Positions 46,401 to 58,285 of a stretch of 64,000 bases of DNA are shown in pieces; position 1 is the stretch's first letter, and each line of letters starts with the position of its first letter. Location: positions 9,124,001 through 9,188,000 of the forward strand of contig NC_063992.1 of NCBI RefSeq assembly GCF_932276165.1. Reading direction: 5' to 3'. A program made the position numbers and the translations under genes. The notes below the pieces were generated by a model. That model did no database searches and had not been told where the DNA came from. It saw only the letters and a program-made list of their open reading frames with translations. The DNA comes from Plutella xylostella. Taxonomy: Eukaryota; Arthropoda; Insecta; Lepidoptera; Plutellidae.

Positions 46401-49400
46401 GTCGAAACCGTACCACCACAGAGGTATGACTCGTTCGAAGAGCTTATCAGGCTCTTACAGCAATCAGATGTGTCGGTACACTGAAAGATAATCTACAGGC
46501 CTGCTTTATTTATTTAGGAGCACTAATGGCCTCCTTTCAGTCATTGAGTCACTGGCACTCAGGCTGCGGTTGAACAGGAAGATAGACTGTCTAAACAAAT
46601 CATTTTTTAGGCTAGTTAAAAAAAACTTTAGGTGGGTAGTATGCCAACTAGAACTACAAATAAAACAGTATTTTTGTCTCCTCTAAAATTTGGTCACGAG
46701 GAGTTACGATGATTACGATCTGAGGTGACGCTGACGATATTTTATACAAGGTATTGAAAAAAGGGTATAAAGCTTAGCCAAAAGTGGATTTAGGTGCCAT
46801 TCTGATCCACTTTTCTTCTACAATTTTGAAAATTCACGTAACAAAACCTTTTACATAGAAACTTATTCGATCACGTGACTTTTTACTATAGAGACCGAAT
46901 TTATTTTTCGAGAATTTCCAAAACTTGGAGAACAAAAGTTGTTCAGAATAACCCCTGAGTCAAACCCTTTCGGCACAGTATACCCTTTTTGCAACATCCT
47001 GTATAGGTAATATCAGGTTTATAAAAGACCTGGGCCTGTAGAGTGAGACTCGGCATGGGGAGTCATAATTTATAGGTAGATCTTTTAGGTTGCAGTGGCG
47101 AATGGGCACTGGTAGCCCTGCCCTTTTCTATAACTATAACTATAGGTAATTTTATGGCAATTTAAAAATGGTATAACATTTATCTATTTGAAAAAATCAT
47201 TAAAAATATACATTACCTATCACCCTAATTTAAAAAAAAAATTCAGCCCTTACTTTAAACTTATAACACCCCTCTATTTCCTTCAGGGGTTAAAAAACCT
47301 GTGTATTTAATATTTTCTTATGAGTTTTTTTTTAAAAACTAGGCTCTTACATAGTTGTACATAATATTATGCGGTATTTTATTCCACTTGTAACGCATAA
47401 AATTCATAGCTACAGTAAACATTTCATTTTTTTCATGGCGAGATACAGTCGCACTTAACCGCTTTTTTGCAAAGCTTGTTAAATAGATTTAAAAAATTAT
47501 GTAAATTTTAGATCTTCAATTTTTAAAAATACTTACTTATTTTTAACAACCTGTAGTGTACAGACTACCACATCTTAAAATATATATATTTTTAATTAAC
47601 TACGGTTTTTGGTTTCAAATAAAACAAATTATGAACTTACTTTTCAACACCCTGTATATTGTGTAGCTTACCTACCATACACAACCGTTAAAATAAAATA
47701 AATTACCCCTCAGAATATAAACAGGCTCGCGCTTTGGCATACTGCATTGACCGTATAGTTCTTATTCGGAGAATATAATAAGTGTCATTATGTGCAATGT
47801 TTACCTTTATCTATGCATCTGTAACTCTATAGTAAAAAATGTAAACAAATCGAAAAGGCGAAATGTTTTCTAAGAATTTTCGGCTTTTCTGCATCTAAAA
47901 TGATTAGAAAATTAACTTTCCATAGCAAATGCATATGTATTATAATACTTGTAGTCATAATTTGTTGATTTAATCAGTTTTTGTGAAATATTTGATAAAA
48001 AATAAAATGGCGTGGGTATCGCTCCTAACAGGCCGCCACCAGGGCGACGACTGAAGAAATCTGAAATCTGTCACGGTGTCATCATTTTTAAACCGGAATT
48101 TATTAGTTTTTTGCAAAAAAAGTTGACTTCTGGTCCATTAAATCCAACTCTTTAAGGTAACTTTGTTAAGAATTTAATTACCTACACATACATATAAGAT
48201 TCCATGAAAATGGGCCCTCTGATTTCGAGGGTTTTTTCATAATAAGTCAAAAAATGGCAAAAGACTGGTGTGTTTGCAATTTTTTTTAACATACTTATTA
48301 TAATCCTGCACCAATTTATAAGCAACTAACATGTTCAGTATACCCTCTGCTACAAAATATATTTTTATCAATGTGATAGAAGCCACCGTTTTTCCAATCT
48401 AATCAAGTATATCAAGCCGACTTTAGCATTTTAGCTTTAGGGATCCCCTTAAGGTTAAATACCGTAAAAATCCGAGCAATTGTTTTGCTCTATATTTGAA
48501 ACACTCCGCTCCGCTTCGCTGCGCTCCGCTTTGTTTTTCGATATCTATGTGCACCTAACACGCTCCTCTTCGCTTTGCTCGACGTCGCACCTATCTTTAG
48601 GTTTTGGTTCTAAGGTTTTTAAGACGTTTATGGTTTTTTTTGTCAAAACCACGAATTATCACATTTTCGATCGGAATTTCAATGACAATGGGCGTTTTGG
48701 GATCGTTGGATAGCTCTTTTCAAGAGAGCAAAAAAATATTAGGACGGACTAGCGCTTCCTTTATTCATATTCTACATAAAAATACCTTTTCAACGATGTA
48801 TCACTCATTTCTATTGGTGCTGGTCCCAGCTTCCATATATGTGCTTTTGTGCCCATCATCATTTTTCGTGATTATAATAAATCGTTATTTTATTAAGTAA
48901 TCGTATTTTTCAAAGTTCGTGTATTTGAAAATCGTAACAACAAATCTTTATAATTATGATATTCGAAATTAAATTTACGTGATTTTTATAATTTGGTATT
49001 TTAAAAAATCGGTACTGTGCAGCGAGCATAGGATTCGATACTATTTTCGAATCTACACGAAGGGTCACTTTTACCAAACGCTAAACGTATTTAAATCAAA
49101 TTTTAAATACATTTTGTACTAACTGATAGACGTATGACAGGCTACTAAATACGTTTTGCGTTTGGTGAAATTCCACCTAACATATGCAAAAAATAAATGT
49201 CACTTTTGGAACTAACTTTGCCTTACATTTTGGCAGTGACAGTTGACGATACTCAACGACAGTTAACGGAGGTTCGAAACTTGTGCTCGCGACTCTCCAA
49301 TATTTCGTAAATTACATTCGGTATTTTCAAATTCGGAAACAAGATTTTCGGAATTTTTGGGTGTTATGCAAGATGGCGATTCTGCGTACGTGCCTTCATC

Positions 49401-50696
49401 GAAATTAACGTTATTTTTGTTTACAAAAACGTGTGTATAAGTAGGCTTGATCATGTAGATAATAGTTACATCTTGGACGAATTAACTTTTCTTGATGGTA
49501 GTTTTATTTTTGTCGCAACATAAGTACCTAATATGAATAAGTAGATTAGTACGTAGCGTTTCTTGTTGCAAACAAACAAACAGTTCCATCCAACTAAGTA
49601 AACTGAAAAGCTCTTCCAGTCTTCTTAGCGACAATTTTCAGTTTCCAAATGTAATGGCCCCATTTTCTGACTGCCGTGAAGTTAAAACGAAATAACATAA
49701 ATTTACGAATTAATTACCTCAGTAAATTTTTACATTATGTAAACTAAGGGTGGGTTGCACCATTTAACTTTAACTATTACAAACGTCAAATCCTTTGACG
49801 AGAGAGATCAATCTTCAAGAGATTTGACGTTTGTAATAGTTAAAGTTAAATGTTGCAACCCACCCTTACTTTATTACTTAATATTATTATCAGATTGTAC
49901 CCGATGTGAGATAAACACAGTGTAGTGTCAAATTCAAACCATTTTAAATCCGAAAATGGTTGTCAAAATAAGTTTGCGATTGGTACACAGATGCGGCGGA
50001 CTGCTATAGGCTGATGATGATGATGATGATGTATAATTTCCCATGTTTTAGGGAAATTTTGATTTTTTTCCTTATAAGTGGGCAGTTTTTATTTTAAATA
50101 ATATTTATCTCAAAAAATGCGCCGTATACTATAAATCTGTCTGACCACTTCAAAGGTGTGAAATTGCTGATGTTGGTAATTTTTTCTACGTTTTTAGGGA
50201 CATTTTGATTTTTTCCATGGCATGGTTATTTCACATGGCAACTTTACTCGTCAAACTACACAACCGCTCCATACAAGTCAAACCTATCGAATGCCTCCAA
50301 CACGATAAAAAAAAACTCTTTAAAAATCATCAAAAAAACACGTTTAAAAATCTTCACTCTCCCCGCAATTAAAAAACACATATTTTTTTATTTGCTCATC
50401 TATCAGTCGGTACTACTTATGTATTTTAATTTCAGGTAGACGAAGAGTTCGTGAAACTGTGGCGGGCGACGGCAGTGGATGCGATGGACGATGCTAAAAT
50501 AGAAGAGTACCTCGAGAAGCAAGGCATCAAGTCTATGCAGGACCACGGCCCAAGGAAACCGTTAGCTCCTAAACGAAAGAAGGCCGCCCAGAAACGGAGG
50601 CAGTTCAAGAAACCAAGGGACAATGAGCACATGGCTGACGTTCTTGAAACTTACGAAGATAATACGTTGACACAGAAGGGCGTTTCTATCAAATAA
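40412..50696 (+). CDS. TfIIEbeta: Transcription initiation factor IIE subunit beta, 293 aa, 6 exons
   Basis: Exons 40412-40473, 40839-40946, 41152-41314, 41476-41585, 43928-44105 and 50436-50696 total 882 nt, close to the 291 residues of human GTF2E2. TFIIE beta joins TFIIE alpha in the RNA polymerase II pre-initiation complex and helps load TFIIH at the promoter. The N-terminus (MDPALLREREAFKKKALATP) leads into a Lys/Ser-rich linker and then winged-helix segments (SYRFGVLARIVRHMK...; LLKQQDLKGLGGILLEDV). The C-terminus is the typical basic tail (PLAPKRKKAAQKRRQFKKPR). Intron 4 holds an antisense LINE. Intron 5 (44106-50435) is 6.3 kb of repeats with one unassigned ORF-rich block. The stop codon overlaps an AATAAA (50692-50697). 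Identification is strong. Confidence 0.95.
41700..43866 (-). mobile_element. 5'-truncated non-LTR retrotransposon with an intact reverse transcriptase ORF
   Basis: The minus-strand ORF 43861-41912 encodes 649 codons. Reverse transcriptase blocks are in order: FFDLSKAFD (first catalytic Asp), CGVPQGSVLGPLLFILYIND and YADD. A C-terminal region ends in DIKDLFNINY. The endonuclease half is missing, and the first ~45 codons are probably flanking sequence. The 3' end carries a TTATC microsatellite tail (about 41699-41722), typical of CR1/Jockey-like LINEs. The frame is unbroken, suggesting a recent insertion. It lies antisense in intron 4 of the TFIIE beta gene. No target duplication was found. Confidence 0.85.
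44230..44300. repeat. Repeat with CTCCTCGCTTTGCTCGTCGTC motif
   Basis: ACACACTCCTCCTCGCTTTG followed by GTCGCACCTATGTTTAGG and CCTAAGGTTTTTA matches 48550-48620 in the same intron. A related inverted GGAGCGAAG-rich block is at 11090-11180. Confidence 0.6.
44568..44960. mobile_element. Family A MITE copies, rearranged
   Basis: Two partial units are adjacent. One starts CAGGTTGTTGCAAAAAGGG at 44570. Another contains AGTATAGTTAGCCGAAAGGGC near 44740 and ends near the TACAGGGTGTCACAAAAGG at 44935. A short SINE 3' remnant (CCCGCAAGGGTACATTAGTA) follows at 45008. Confidence 0.45.
45660..46490. other. Unassigned GC-richer, ORF-rich block in intron 5 of TFIIE beta
   Basis: This 830-bp block is richer in GC than its AT-rich surroundings and has several short overlapping ORFs on both strands. 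The most protein-like pieces on the plus strand are near 46015-46125 (MHCANAVCELDLQDRVVCQ...) and 46257-46484 (...RIRISDAKLTVRKVETVPP... then YDSFEELIRLLQQ). A minus-strand frame spans 45673-45954. None gives a continuous gene, no splice chain was found, and I do not recognise the family. A decayed retrocopy or transposon gene is possible. Confidence 0.35.
46747..47001. mobile_element. Family A MITE, 255 bp
   Basis: It starts CAAGGTATTGAAAAAAGGG and ends CCCTTTTTGCAACATCCTG, flanked by TA on both sides. It is diverged but complete. Confidence 0.65.
48480..48640. repeat. CTCCGCTTCGCTGCGCTCCG repeat
   Basis: A pyrimidine-rich TCCGCT run is followed by CACGCTCCTCTTCGCTTTG and CTAAGGTTTTTAAG. 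It belongs to the same family as 44230-44300. Confidence 0.6.
49075..49162. repeat. Short inverted-repeat element
   Basis: ACCAAACGCTAAACGTATTT is inverted as AAATACGTTTTGCGTTTGGT about 60 bp away. It is a probable small MITE in intron 5 of the TFIIE beta gene. Confidence 0.6.
49747..49866. mobile_element. Near-perfect palindromic MITE, 120 bp
   Basis: Arms of about 50 bp start AGGGTGGGTTGCACCATTTA and fold back almost completely. TA flanks are at 49745-49746 and 49867-49868. It is probably mariner-derived. Confidence 0.8.
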
Positions 50697-51491
50697 ATGC
50701 TGAATTATTATACCTACGATGTATCATATTTGTACTACTACCAACCAAACAAGCCCAAGTACTTACCAAAATCTATTAGGTACATAATATGAGACATGTA
50801 GGTAGAGGTACATTGTCTCAAGTTAGTATTGTTAGATTACACATCGACCCCGTAATTAGGTTACACGTGTATAGGTACTATAGGTAGTGGTGCCAAAATG
50901 CTTAGTAAGTTAGAACTGCTTAGAACATACCTATGTGATTTTGTTACAGGGTTTATATTATTATTCAATATACGACCATGGCATGAACAACATGTAGCTA
51001 TTTCTCGAATCATCCCTCTCCTCGTCCCATCCATAAAGGTTCCATCGGAATGACTACGCCGCTCATTTCAGTTGGTTTTAATATGGTTTTGTGATGGTTT
51101 TAAGGCCGGTCGGTTCTAGTTATTTATACAGATTCATTATGTGCGGAGATGAAGATACAATATGAAAACGGAACAGCCTTGCGCGTGTAGCGATGTTCAA
51201 CCGCCTATACCCACTACGAGTGCGATCTCACGTGACCAAAAGCAAGATCAGCCTACCGAGCCGAGTTCATGCGCCTCCTGTGGAGAAATAAGAACGAGCT
51301 CGTTATTATTCTGAGGGTAGCGTCACACAGATTATGAATTTTAGATCCCAAAATTTTTGCTGTCTGACAGATATCAGTCATTGATAATTTGACAGTTTCA
51401 ATTCGAGATTTGTTTGTGTTTCAGTGTTTAGCCGTGCTTTGATTCTAAACATTTCACAAATTTTACTCGTTTGAACCATTTTGAGTTCAAA
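50697..51491. other. Intergenic space between TFIIE beta and the BTB-FLYWCH gene
   Basis: It contains the 3' end of the TFIIE beta gene and presumably the promoter and 5'UTR of the next gene. No repeat of note and no further gene were seen. Confidence 0.5.
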
Positions 51492-53907
51492 ATGTCGCAG
51501 TTTTCGCTGTCGTGGGATGTGCAGAAACACATAAGCAACGGTCTTAGCTCCCTGCAGCAGGTAAGTACTTATTCCAGATATTTAGAGCTATACGCTATAA
51601 CTCGTAGCATCATAGTCATCAGCAAACGAGCGTCCTTTGCTGAACATAGAGCGGTAGACCTCTCCGAGGGACCAACTCAACACCCTGACTAGCACTTTAT
51701 CTCAATTCTACCCTTCATATGTCTGTCTAACATTGTTATCGGCCCATGCTTTCTCCATCAAACTAAGATGCATTATTCATTGTTTATTTTTCAGAATGGT
51801 GAGTTTGTGGATATGACGCTGGCTGCGGACGGGCACATGGTAAAGGTTCATCAAGTGATGCTCGCTCTGGCTAGCCCTTACATTAAGGAACTAATTTCCT
51901 CTGCTAACTGCCCTCATCCAGTTATATTTCTAAATGTAAGTGATATTAGCTATTTCTTTATTAAAAGTATAACAATCTCTCTCTCTCTCTGAAGATGATG
52001 AATTTATAAAATTTTATTTTTTTGTTTCTTTCAGAGAGTATCTTACCAAACACTATGTTTGCTACTGGAATATATCTATATGGGGGAAGTTTTAGTGTCA
52101 CTTGAAAATTTGGATGACCTAATTGTAGCTGGAAAAGAACTGCACATTAAAGGCATTGAAGATATGGTGAATATTTATTGATAACTCTATTCTATTCTAT
52201 TCTTGTTTTGTATGGCACTTGTACTGTGCGTGACTAGACACAGCACACTTTGTAGCTAGATATGATCGAGATTTTGTCATGTCTTGAAATCCGTTTGTTG
52301 CATGCACTACTGTAATAATATTAATATATTTTTTGACATTTTACTCAGCCTAGGATGCCTATAATAAGTACTATGTTTATTAATGCAGTCATCTTCACTA
52401 GCTAGGTAAGTACAGCTACAGATTTTTGTACCTTGTCAAACTCACAAACCAACAATGTTTGAATGAATTTTGTGGTTTATTAGTTTGACAAGGTACAAAA
52501 GTGTATAGCTTCTAATAAAGGTCATGGTACTGTTTACTTTATGTTTTTTGTAAACACAAGATTTTGCCATCATGTTACAGACAATACACCAGCCCAACAT
52601 ATCAATCACAAACACAACAACTAAAGCTGAACAGCTAACTCATGATGAAGAGGAAGAAGAAGAAGATGAAATATCTTACTTCCAAGTTGAACATACATCT
52701 GATCATGAAGACAATGAACAAAGCCCATCACAGACCATGTATGATTCAAGGAGTCAGTAAGTATTATTAAATGCAAACACATTTTTTTTTATTAGCCTGT
52801 TTAGTTTCCCACTGCTGGGCAAAGGCCTCCCCTTTTTCCTTCCACACCCTTCGATCCTGTGCACTCTCAGCCCAGTTATTATCATACTTATCCAGGTTGT
52901 CCCTCCATCTCCGTCTAAAGCACAATATTGTTAAAATGAATTCAATTCAATTTGATAGATTGGTACCTTTTTAGAATCTAAGTATTATTTAAGTAAGTAA
53001 ATAGGTACTTAAGTATAGATTATCTTAGAAAGCAAGAATATGAATTTGAAATTGACCTTAGAGAATCCTCAGGCTCACATAATAATGTATTGTTAAAATT
53101 ATTTCCAGAGATCGACCTAATCTTTCAACACCAGAACAGTTAGAAGCAACTACAGAATATATACAAGATGAAGAAGAAGAAGAATCTCTTGTGCCAGAGG
53201 ATAATGTTAAAACAGAATCTGCATCACCTAACAGTAAGTTTTTTTTACACCTGTTACCTTGTAAAGTCATTTGTGATAAGAAACTTAAGTTCTGTTTCAG
53301 AATTTCTGAATAATGGCTACCTGTGGGATAAGATAAAAGACATGCTGTCACTCTCTGTGATTATGTTGCAGACATTGTGAAACAGGCCCTCATAAATGGT
53401 TGCTGTACCTAGTTCTAAACTAGAATGGTCCAAAACCAAATAAAATAGGTATCCTAACTAATATTATAAATGCCAAAGTAACTGTGTGTGTCTGTCTATT
53501 ACTCTTTCACGCCAAAACTAGTTAATTTGGTATACATATGGTTTAGACCTTTAGACTGTGAGAAAGAACATATGCTACTTTTTATCCCGGTATTCCCACG
53601 GGAAAACTTTTAGGCGAAGCGAAGCTCGCGGAAACAGCTAGTGTATAATATTCTATCAGAGGCCTGTCCAGTCAATTCTAGTGTTTTTTTGGGTACACTG
53701 ATAGGTAGGTAAATAATATGCCAGTTCGCTCTAACTAATTCATAATTTTTGCGTCGTTTTTAGTATGTCAAACACGCTATATGAATACCTACCTGTTTTA
53801 AACTAGTCGTAGGTAGTGAAGGCATTTAAACACAAATCTCCATCCAGAAGTTATCCTAAGTAATCCTAACTATATCCTAACTAATATTATAAATGCGAAA
53901 GTAACTG

Positions 53908-53938
<31 letters not shown>

Positions 53939-55192
53939 TACGCTTTCACGCCAAAGCTACTGAACGGATTTGAATGAAATTTGGTAAACATATGGTCTAG
54001 ACCCTGAGAAAGAACATAGGCTACTTTTTTATCCCGGAATTCCCACGGGAAAACATTTTAAAGGCGAAGCGAAGCTCGCGGGGACAGCTAGTAATATATA
54101 TAATATAATATTATAAATGCGAAAGTAACTGTGTCTGTCTGTCTGTTACTCTTTCACGCCAAAACTACTGAACGGATTTGAATGAAATTTGGTATACACA
54201 CGTTCTAGACCCTGGGAAAGAACATAGGCTACTTTTTATCCCGGAATTCCCACGGGAAAACTTTTTAAGGCGAAGCGCGCGGGAACAGCTAGTTACTAAT
54301 AATAGCAAACCTCTACATTACAGATAAGCTCATGCAATACACGATATCGAACCAGGGTTCCGTACAGATGATACTGAACAGATTCATCTACTATGTCAAA
54401 CATACGAATCGCTTCAACATGCGGCAATGGCGGTGCACTGACTACGTCAATAAGGGAAGGTGTCCCGCTTACGTCATTACTAAAGGAGATGTGGTTGTTA
54501 AAAGGTATGTTATAGAATTAGAATCCCTTTAATTTTTTACTCAGAGTACCTAGGAAGCCTATAATACTATGTTTATTAATGTAGTCAGCTTCATTAGTTT
54601 CTAGCCACAGATTTTTGTACCACACAAAAGTGCGAATCGGTGCGATACGAGCTCGCAGTACACGCGTCACCCTCTCTCCTATGGAACACCTGCGAGTGGG
54701 AGGGAGACGTTTTTAAAAGCGGCGTCGCAGCTCTTTATTCCAGCTCTTTGAGTCGTTTTTAGTCTATTTCATAATTTTAACACAAATAGTTACCTTCACC
54801 GACTTCACCTAATCCACGATAACGTGAAATTGCTTTATGATCCAAGAGATCCAATTAAATCACAGGATAGTATTTCAGAGTAGCCGTGCGCGGTGGCGTC
54901 ATCTACTACTAGCTATTTTTTCCTCACTTTGTACATTATTGTTCAGTTTTATAGTGGTGGCTTATAAAGATAACTAATTATTTCTTTTGGTGCCTACAAC
55001 AAATATTAATTCGTTTGTACGATTTTCAGAATCGGCGCGCACACACATCCGTTCCATGACAAGAAGATTCTAAAGAAATGGAAGGCCGGCTCCATATTCT
55101 CGGCGGTGCTAGACGCCGAATTAGAAGGCATGTCCAAGAAAGATAAAACCAAATCCGAAGAAGCGATGGAAGAAAATGCGGATGAAGTTTGA
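51492..55192 (+). CDS. BTB/POZ and FLYWCH zinc-finger protein, mod(mdg4)-like, 328 aa, 7 exons
   Basis: Exons 51492-51560, 51795-51935, 52035-52166, 52581-52756, 53109-53233, 54324-54504 and 55030-55192 total 987 nt. Residues 1-114 form a BTB domain of the insect TTK type (FSLSWDVQKHISNGL, FVDMTLAADG, KVHQVMLALASPYIKEL, LLEYIYMGEV). The middle is acidic, with two Glu-rich runs (EEEEEED, DEEEEES). The C-terminus is a FLYWCH-type finger: Tyr near residue 238, RQWRCTDYVNKGRCPAYV with the two Cys, and the His pair in GAHTHPFH. BTB-FLYWCH proteins such as Drosophila mod(mdg4) act at chromatin and insulators through BTB dimers and the finger. Which member this is remains open. Intron 5 contains three Lep1-like Helitrons. 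An AATAAA is at about 55624. Confidence 0.9.
52785..52925. repeat. LINE or SINE 3' fragment
   Basis: CCACTGCTGGGCAAAGGCCTC and CAGGTTGTCCCTCCATCTCC are phrases of a common moth retroelement 3' region. A similar fragment is at 26218-26265. It lies in intron 4 of the BTB-FLYWCH gene. Confidence 0.5.
53453..53641 (+). mobile_element. Lep1-like Helitron, copy 1 of a cluster
   Basis: CCTAACTAATATTATAAATG start, CTCTTTCACGCC core and ACAGCTAGT end. It is slightly deleted. Confidence 0.7.
53875..54091 (+). mobile_element. Lep1-like Helitron, copy 2 of a cluster
   Basis: The full-length form, with an expanded GTCT microsatellite (about seven units) and the end GGGGACAGCTAGT. Confidence 0.7.
54105..54292 (+). 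mobile_element. Lep1-like Helitron, copy 3 of a cluster
   Basis: It lies 13 bp after copy 2 in the same orientation, ends GCGGGAACAGCTAGT, and stands 31 bp before exon 6 of the BTB-FLYWCH gene. Confidence 0.7.
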
Positions 55193-56305
55193 ACTAGTGA
55201 GAACAAACTGTGTTCTGTGAGTGAGAATGCCTTATTGAAGACGAAAGTTTCATGCACTGAATTGGTTTGTAGTTTTTTAGATCTAACTTATCTGTATTTT
55301 GTAAATATACTTAATTTTAATTAGGAAATTTAAGAACTTTTATTTCACATCATCAGTCTTCTATAGCTCAATGTTGGTCAATAGGCCTGCTATAAGAACA
55401 TCAACTATTACAATCCTGTGGCTGCTCTAAGCCACTCACTGCCTTCCCCCAATCTTGATAAAGTCAGATGTCATCATCCATGATCATCATTGGCATGTCA
55501 TTATTCCGGCGAGCTTCTAAATCTATTACAATTCTACTAAAATCATAAAATGAAAAATTTCAAGCAGTTTAGCAGATTGTCTGTTTCCTTGTAAATATTA
55601 TAATGATACTATGGTCATACTGTAATAAAAATATTTTATTTAAAAACCAATAAAATAATCGAGTAAGTATAGGTAAACAAAATATATTTTAACACTTTCT
55701 ATATCAATGTGTTTTATATCCTATTCTGGCTAATGGATCGAGATTTTTCATAAAATTCATAACATACTTTGCATTGTTCTCATCGATAAAATAAATGATA
55801 CTAATATTTGAAATATCTTAAAAATTTACTAAAATATTCAAGTACAAAATATTCAACAACCCTAAAAAGCTGTAATTTTTTCATCTTTAAACTATGTGTA
55901 AGTCATAAAACAGCCTTCTTATTTTATTTGTAGTCAACATAATATTAAAACATTGTTAATATTATTGAGTAACAATATTATGAGACTAGACAAAATATGT
56001 TCATCATTTCGGAATGATTATGGAATGTATAAGATTAATAAGGCACTTTAGTAAAAAGTCTTTCAAAGCTTATATCTATTGTAAGTATGTGAAATACTTA
56101 TGAAAATATACATGTAAAAAGTCAACACTAATATAAAATATATCTAGCCTTGGCAAAAAGATATCTGTGAGCAAGTTGTACCCTCAGAATTAAAATAAAT
56201 TCTTCCTCTATTAAATATTATGCTGTTATAAAAATGGGAGGACTCTTTAAGTACAATCACAAACTCATCATTTACCAGCTTTTGCACATAAGACATGCAA
56301 CAGAA

Positions 56306-57967
56306 TTAGGCCAAGTGGCTCTTGACAAAAGTCGGCAAAACAAATGCAGCTTTATGTATATCACTGTTGTAGTATCTGAGATTCATTTTCTTCTCGTCTT
56401 CACTCGACAACTTCATCTGAGGAGTGTCAAACTTGATGTCCTTGTCCAAAGAGCCAATGACAAACCCTATTTGTCCCGACGGGTATGTTGGAACAGACGC
56501 TATAGCGTAAGCAGCTGCTGGAAACTGGTTCCTGCAGAACTTAAGAGTGCTGGTGACCATGTCCAGATCATTCCAGATGGTTCCGGCTTGCGAGCAGACT
56601 ATGCCGCCCGGACGGAGGGCGCTCTTCATCAATGCAAAATAGTTCTCCTGGAATAAGTTGACGGCGGGACCAACTGGGTCACTGCTGTCCGTGATGATGA
56701 CGTCAAACTCATTGCTGTGGTTCTTCATGAACTCAAATCCGTCACCGACATGCAGCTTCAACTTCTCACTCTCGAATCCCACTGCCATGAATGGGAGGTA
56801 TTTTTTTGATACTTCTATGACTTTTGCATCAATTTCCACCTGTAACATAAATGAGTAGTACCTACTTTAATTAAATTGATTAGGTATGTAAGTAGTTTGT
56901 AAAAAATATACTATGTTTTAATTCAGTGATGAATGATTTAGAATGTTGGTATTTTTGATATTATAATATACATTGTATGTAAGTACATAAACCATTAAAC
57001 TATCTATTCCTCAACAGAGACAGATAACTCAGTACAATCTTCCATAGATAAGGCTTATTATGGTCATGAACTAATGACCTCTCATTAGATAATAGATATT
57101 TGAGCAGAGAACTAAATAAAAATTGTAGGTACTTATTTAAATAATTAGTTTTTCAATAGCCATATAGGTATATAAGACACATACTGGGTTTACGATTTAT
57201 TGTAGGTAAGTACCTACTCCTATTCAAAGAGAAGTCCCTCTAAGGGACTCAGTTCTGTGACTATGACCAATTTAATTTGAATTACTCAGCTCAATTACAC
57301 CCAATTAAACTCTGTTACAATTCCACATGGGTGGTGTCTGTGCTTATCAACTAAAATAGTTCTTGAAAAGAATCCTTTAGATATAATTATTAGTAGAATT
57401 TCTTAAAAAGAGTACATGACAATAAGCTTTAACATTTTGAATCAACTAAACAAATACTTTCAATATGATGTAATTTTCTAACAATTACTGACTGTAAATA
57501 ATCAGTGCACACATAACTTAGGATATACACAATAAAGCATTACCTGGACAATGTGTTTGACTTGAGGATGCTTGGCGACCTCCCTGGCCACCCCGCCGTC
57601 ACCACCACCAACTATAAGTACTTTCTCTGGGTTCTTATGGCAGAACAATGGAAGAAATGATATCATCTCCTGAAATAGATAACACAAATAAGTCAGTATT
57701 TAAGAAAATTAACAAGTAACTAAATACTTGTAAATGAACAACCTTTATATTATTAGGACTTGCCTGATATGAAAATTCATCCTTTTGAGAACACTGCACA
57801 ATCCCATCTAATACCAAAACTCTTCCAAAAGTAGTAGTGTCCAAAACCAAAATGTCTTGGAATTCCGATTTTTCTGAGTGAAGCACTTCCTTTACTTCGA
57901 ATGAGAAGGTGCCTCCTGGCCACATGTCACTGGACTCGGTAAACCAGTTTTTCTTAAACAAATCCAT
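56306..57967 (-). CDS. SpdS: Spermidine synthase, 287 aa, 3 exons
   Basis: Exons 57967-57764, 57669-57544 and 56839-56306 total 864 nt. The cytosolic enzyme moves an aminopropyl group from decarboxylated S-adenosylmethionine to putrescine, making spermidine. The start MDLFKKNWFTE leads into the N-terminal beta domain (LVLDTTTFGRVLVLDGIVQ). The Rossmann fold has VLIVGGGDGGVAREV (cofactor glycine loop), VEID, VGDGFEFMK and the catalytic ITDSSDPVGPA. YPSGQIGFVIGS lies near the C-terminus. All expected motifs are intact, and the length fits the roughly 290-300 residues of the family. Intron 1 begins with GC (CAG|GCAAGT). The gene converges with the BTB-FLYWCH gene; about 1.1 kb of AT-rich sequence separates their stops. 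Confidence 0.96.
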
Positions 57968-58285
57968 GATGAAGTGAACTGAAATTAAAGCTGATATGAA
58001 GTTTAACGAGATAGTGTAAGTTATAAAGCACGATTTTATATCTTCTTTTTTAATAAAGCACTGAAATGTAGATAATGCTAGACCTGGACACGTCGATCGC
58101 TGAGCGTAGTGATAACACAAATGATGATTAATTAATTATTTCAAAAAGTTTTACCTATCAAGTTAGACAACAACAAAATTTTAGTTCGATTAAACTTTGC
58201 TGACTCTCTGACATTGACATTGATCTGTCAGATTTAAGGTGCCGACACACTAGCGGACCCAGCTGTCGCGCTGGATGTTTTTGTT

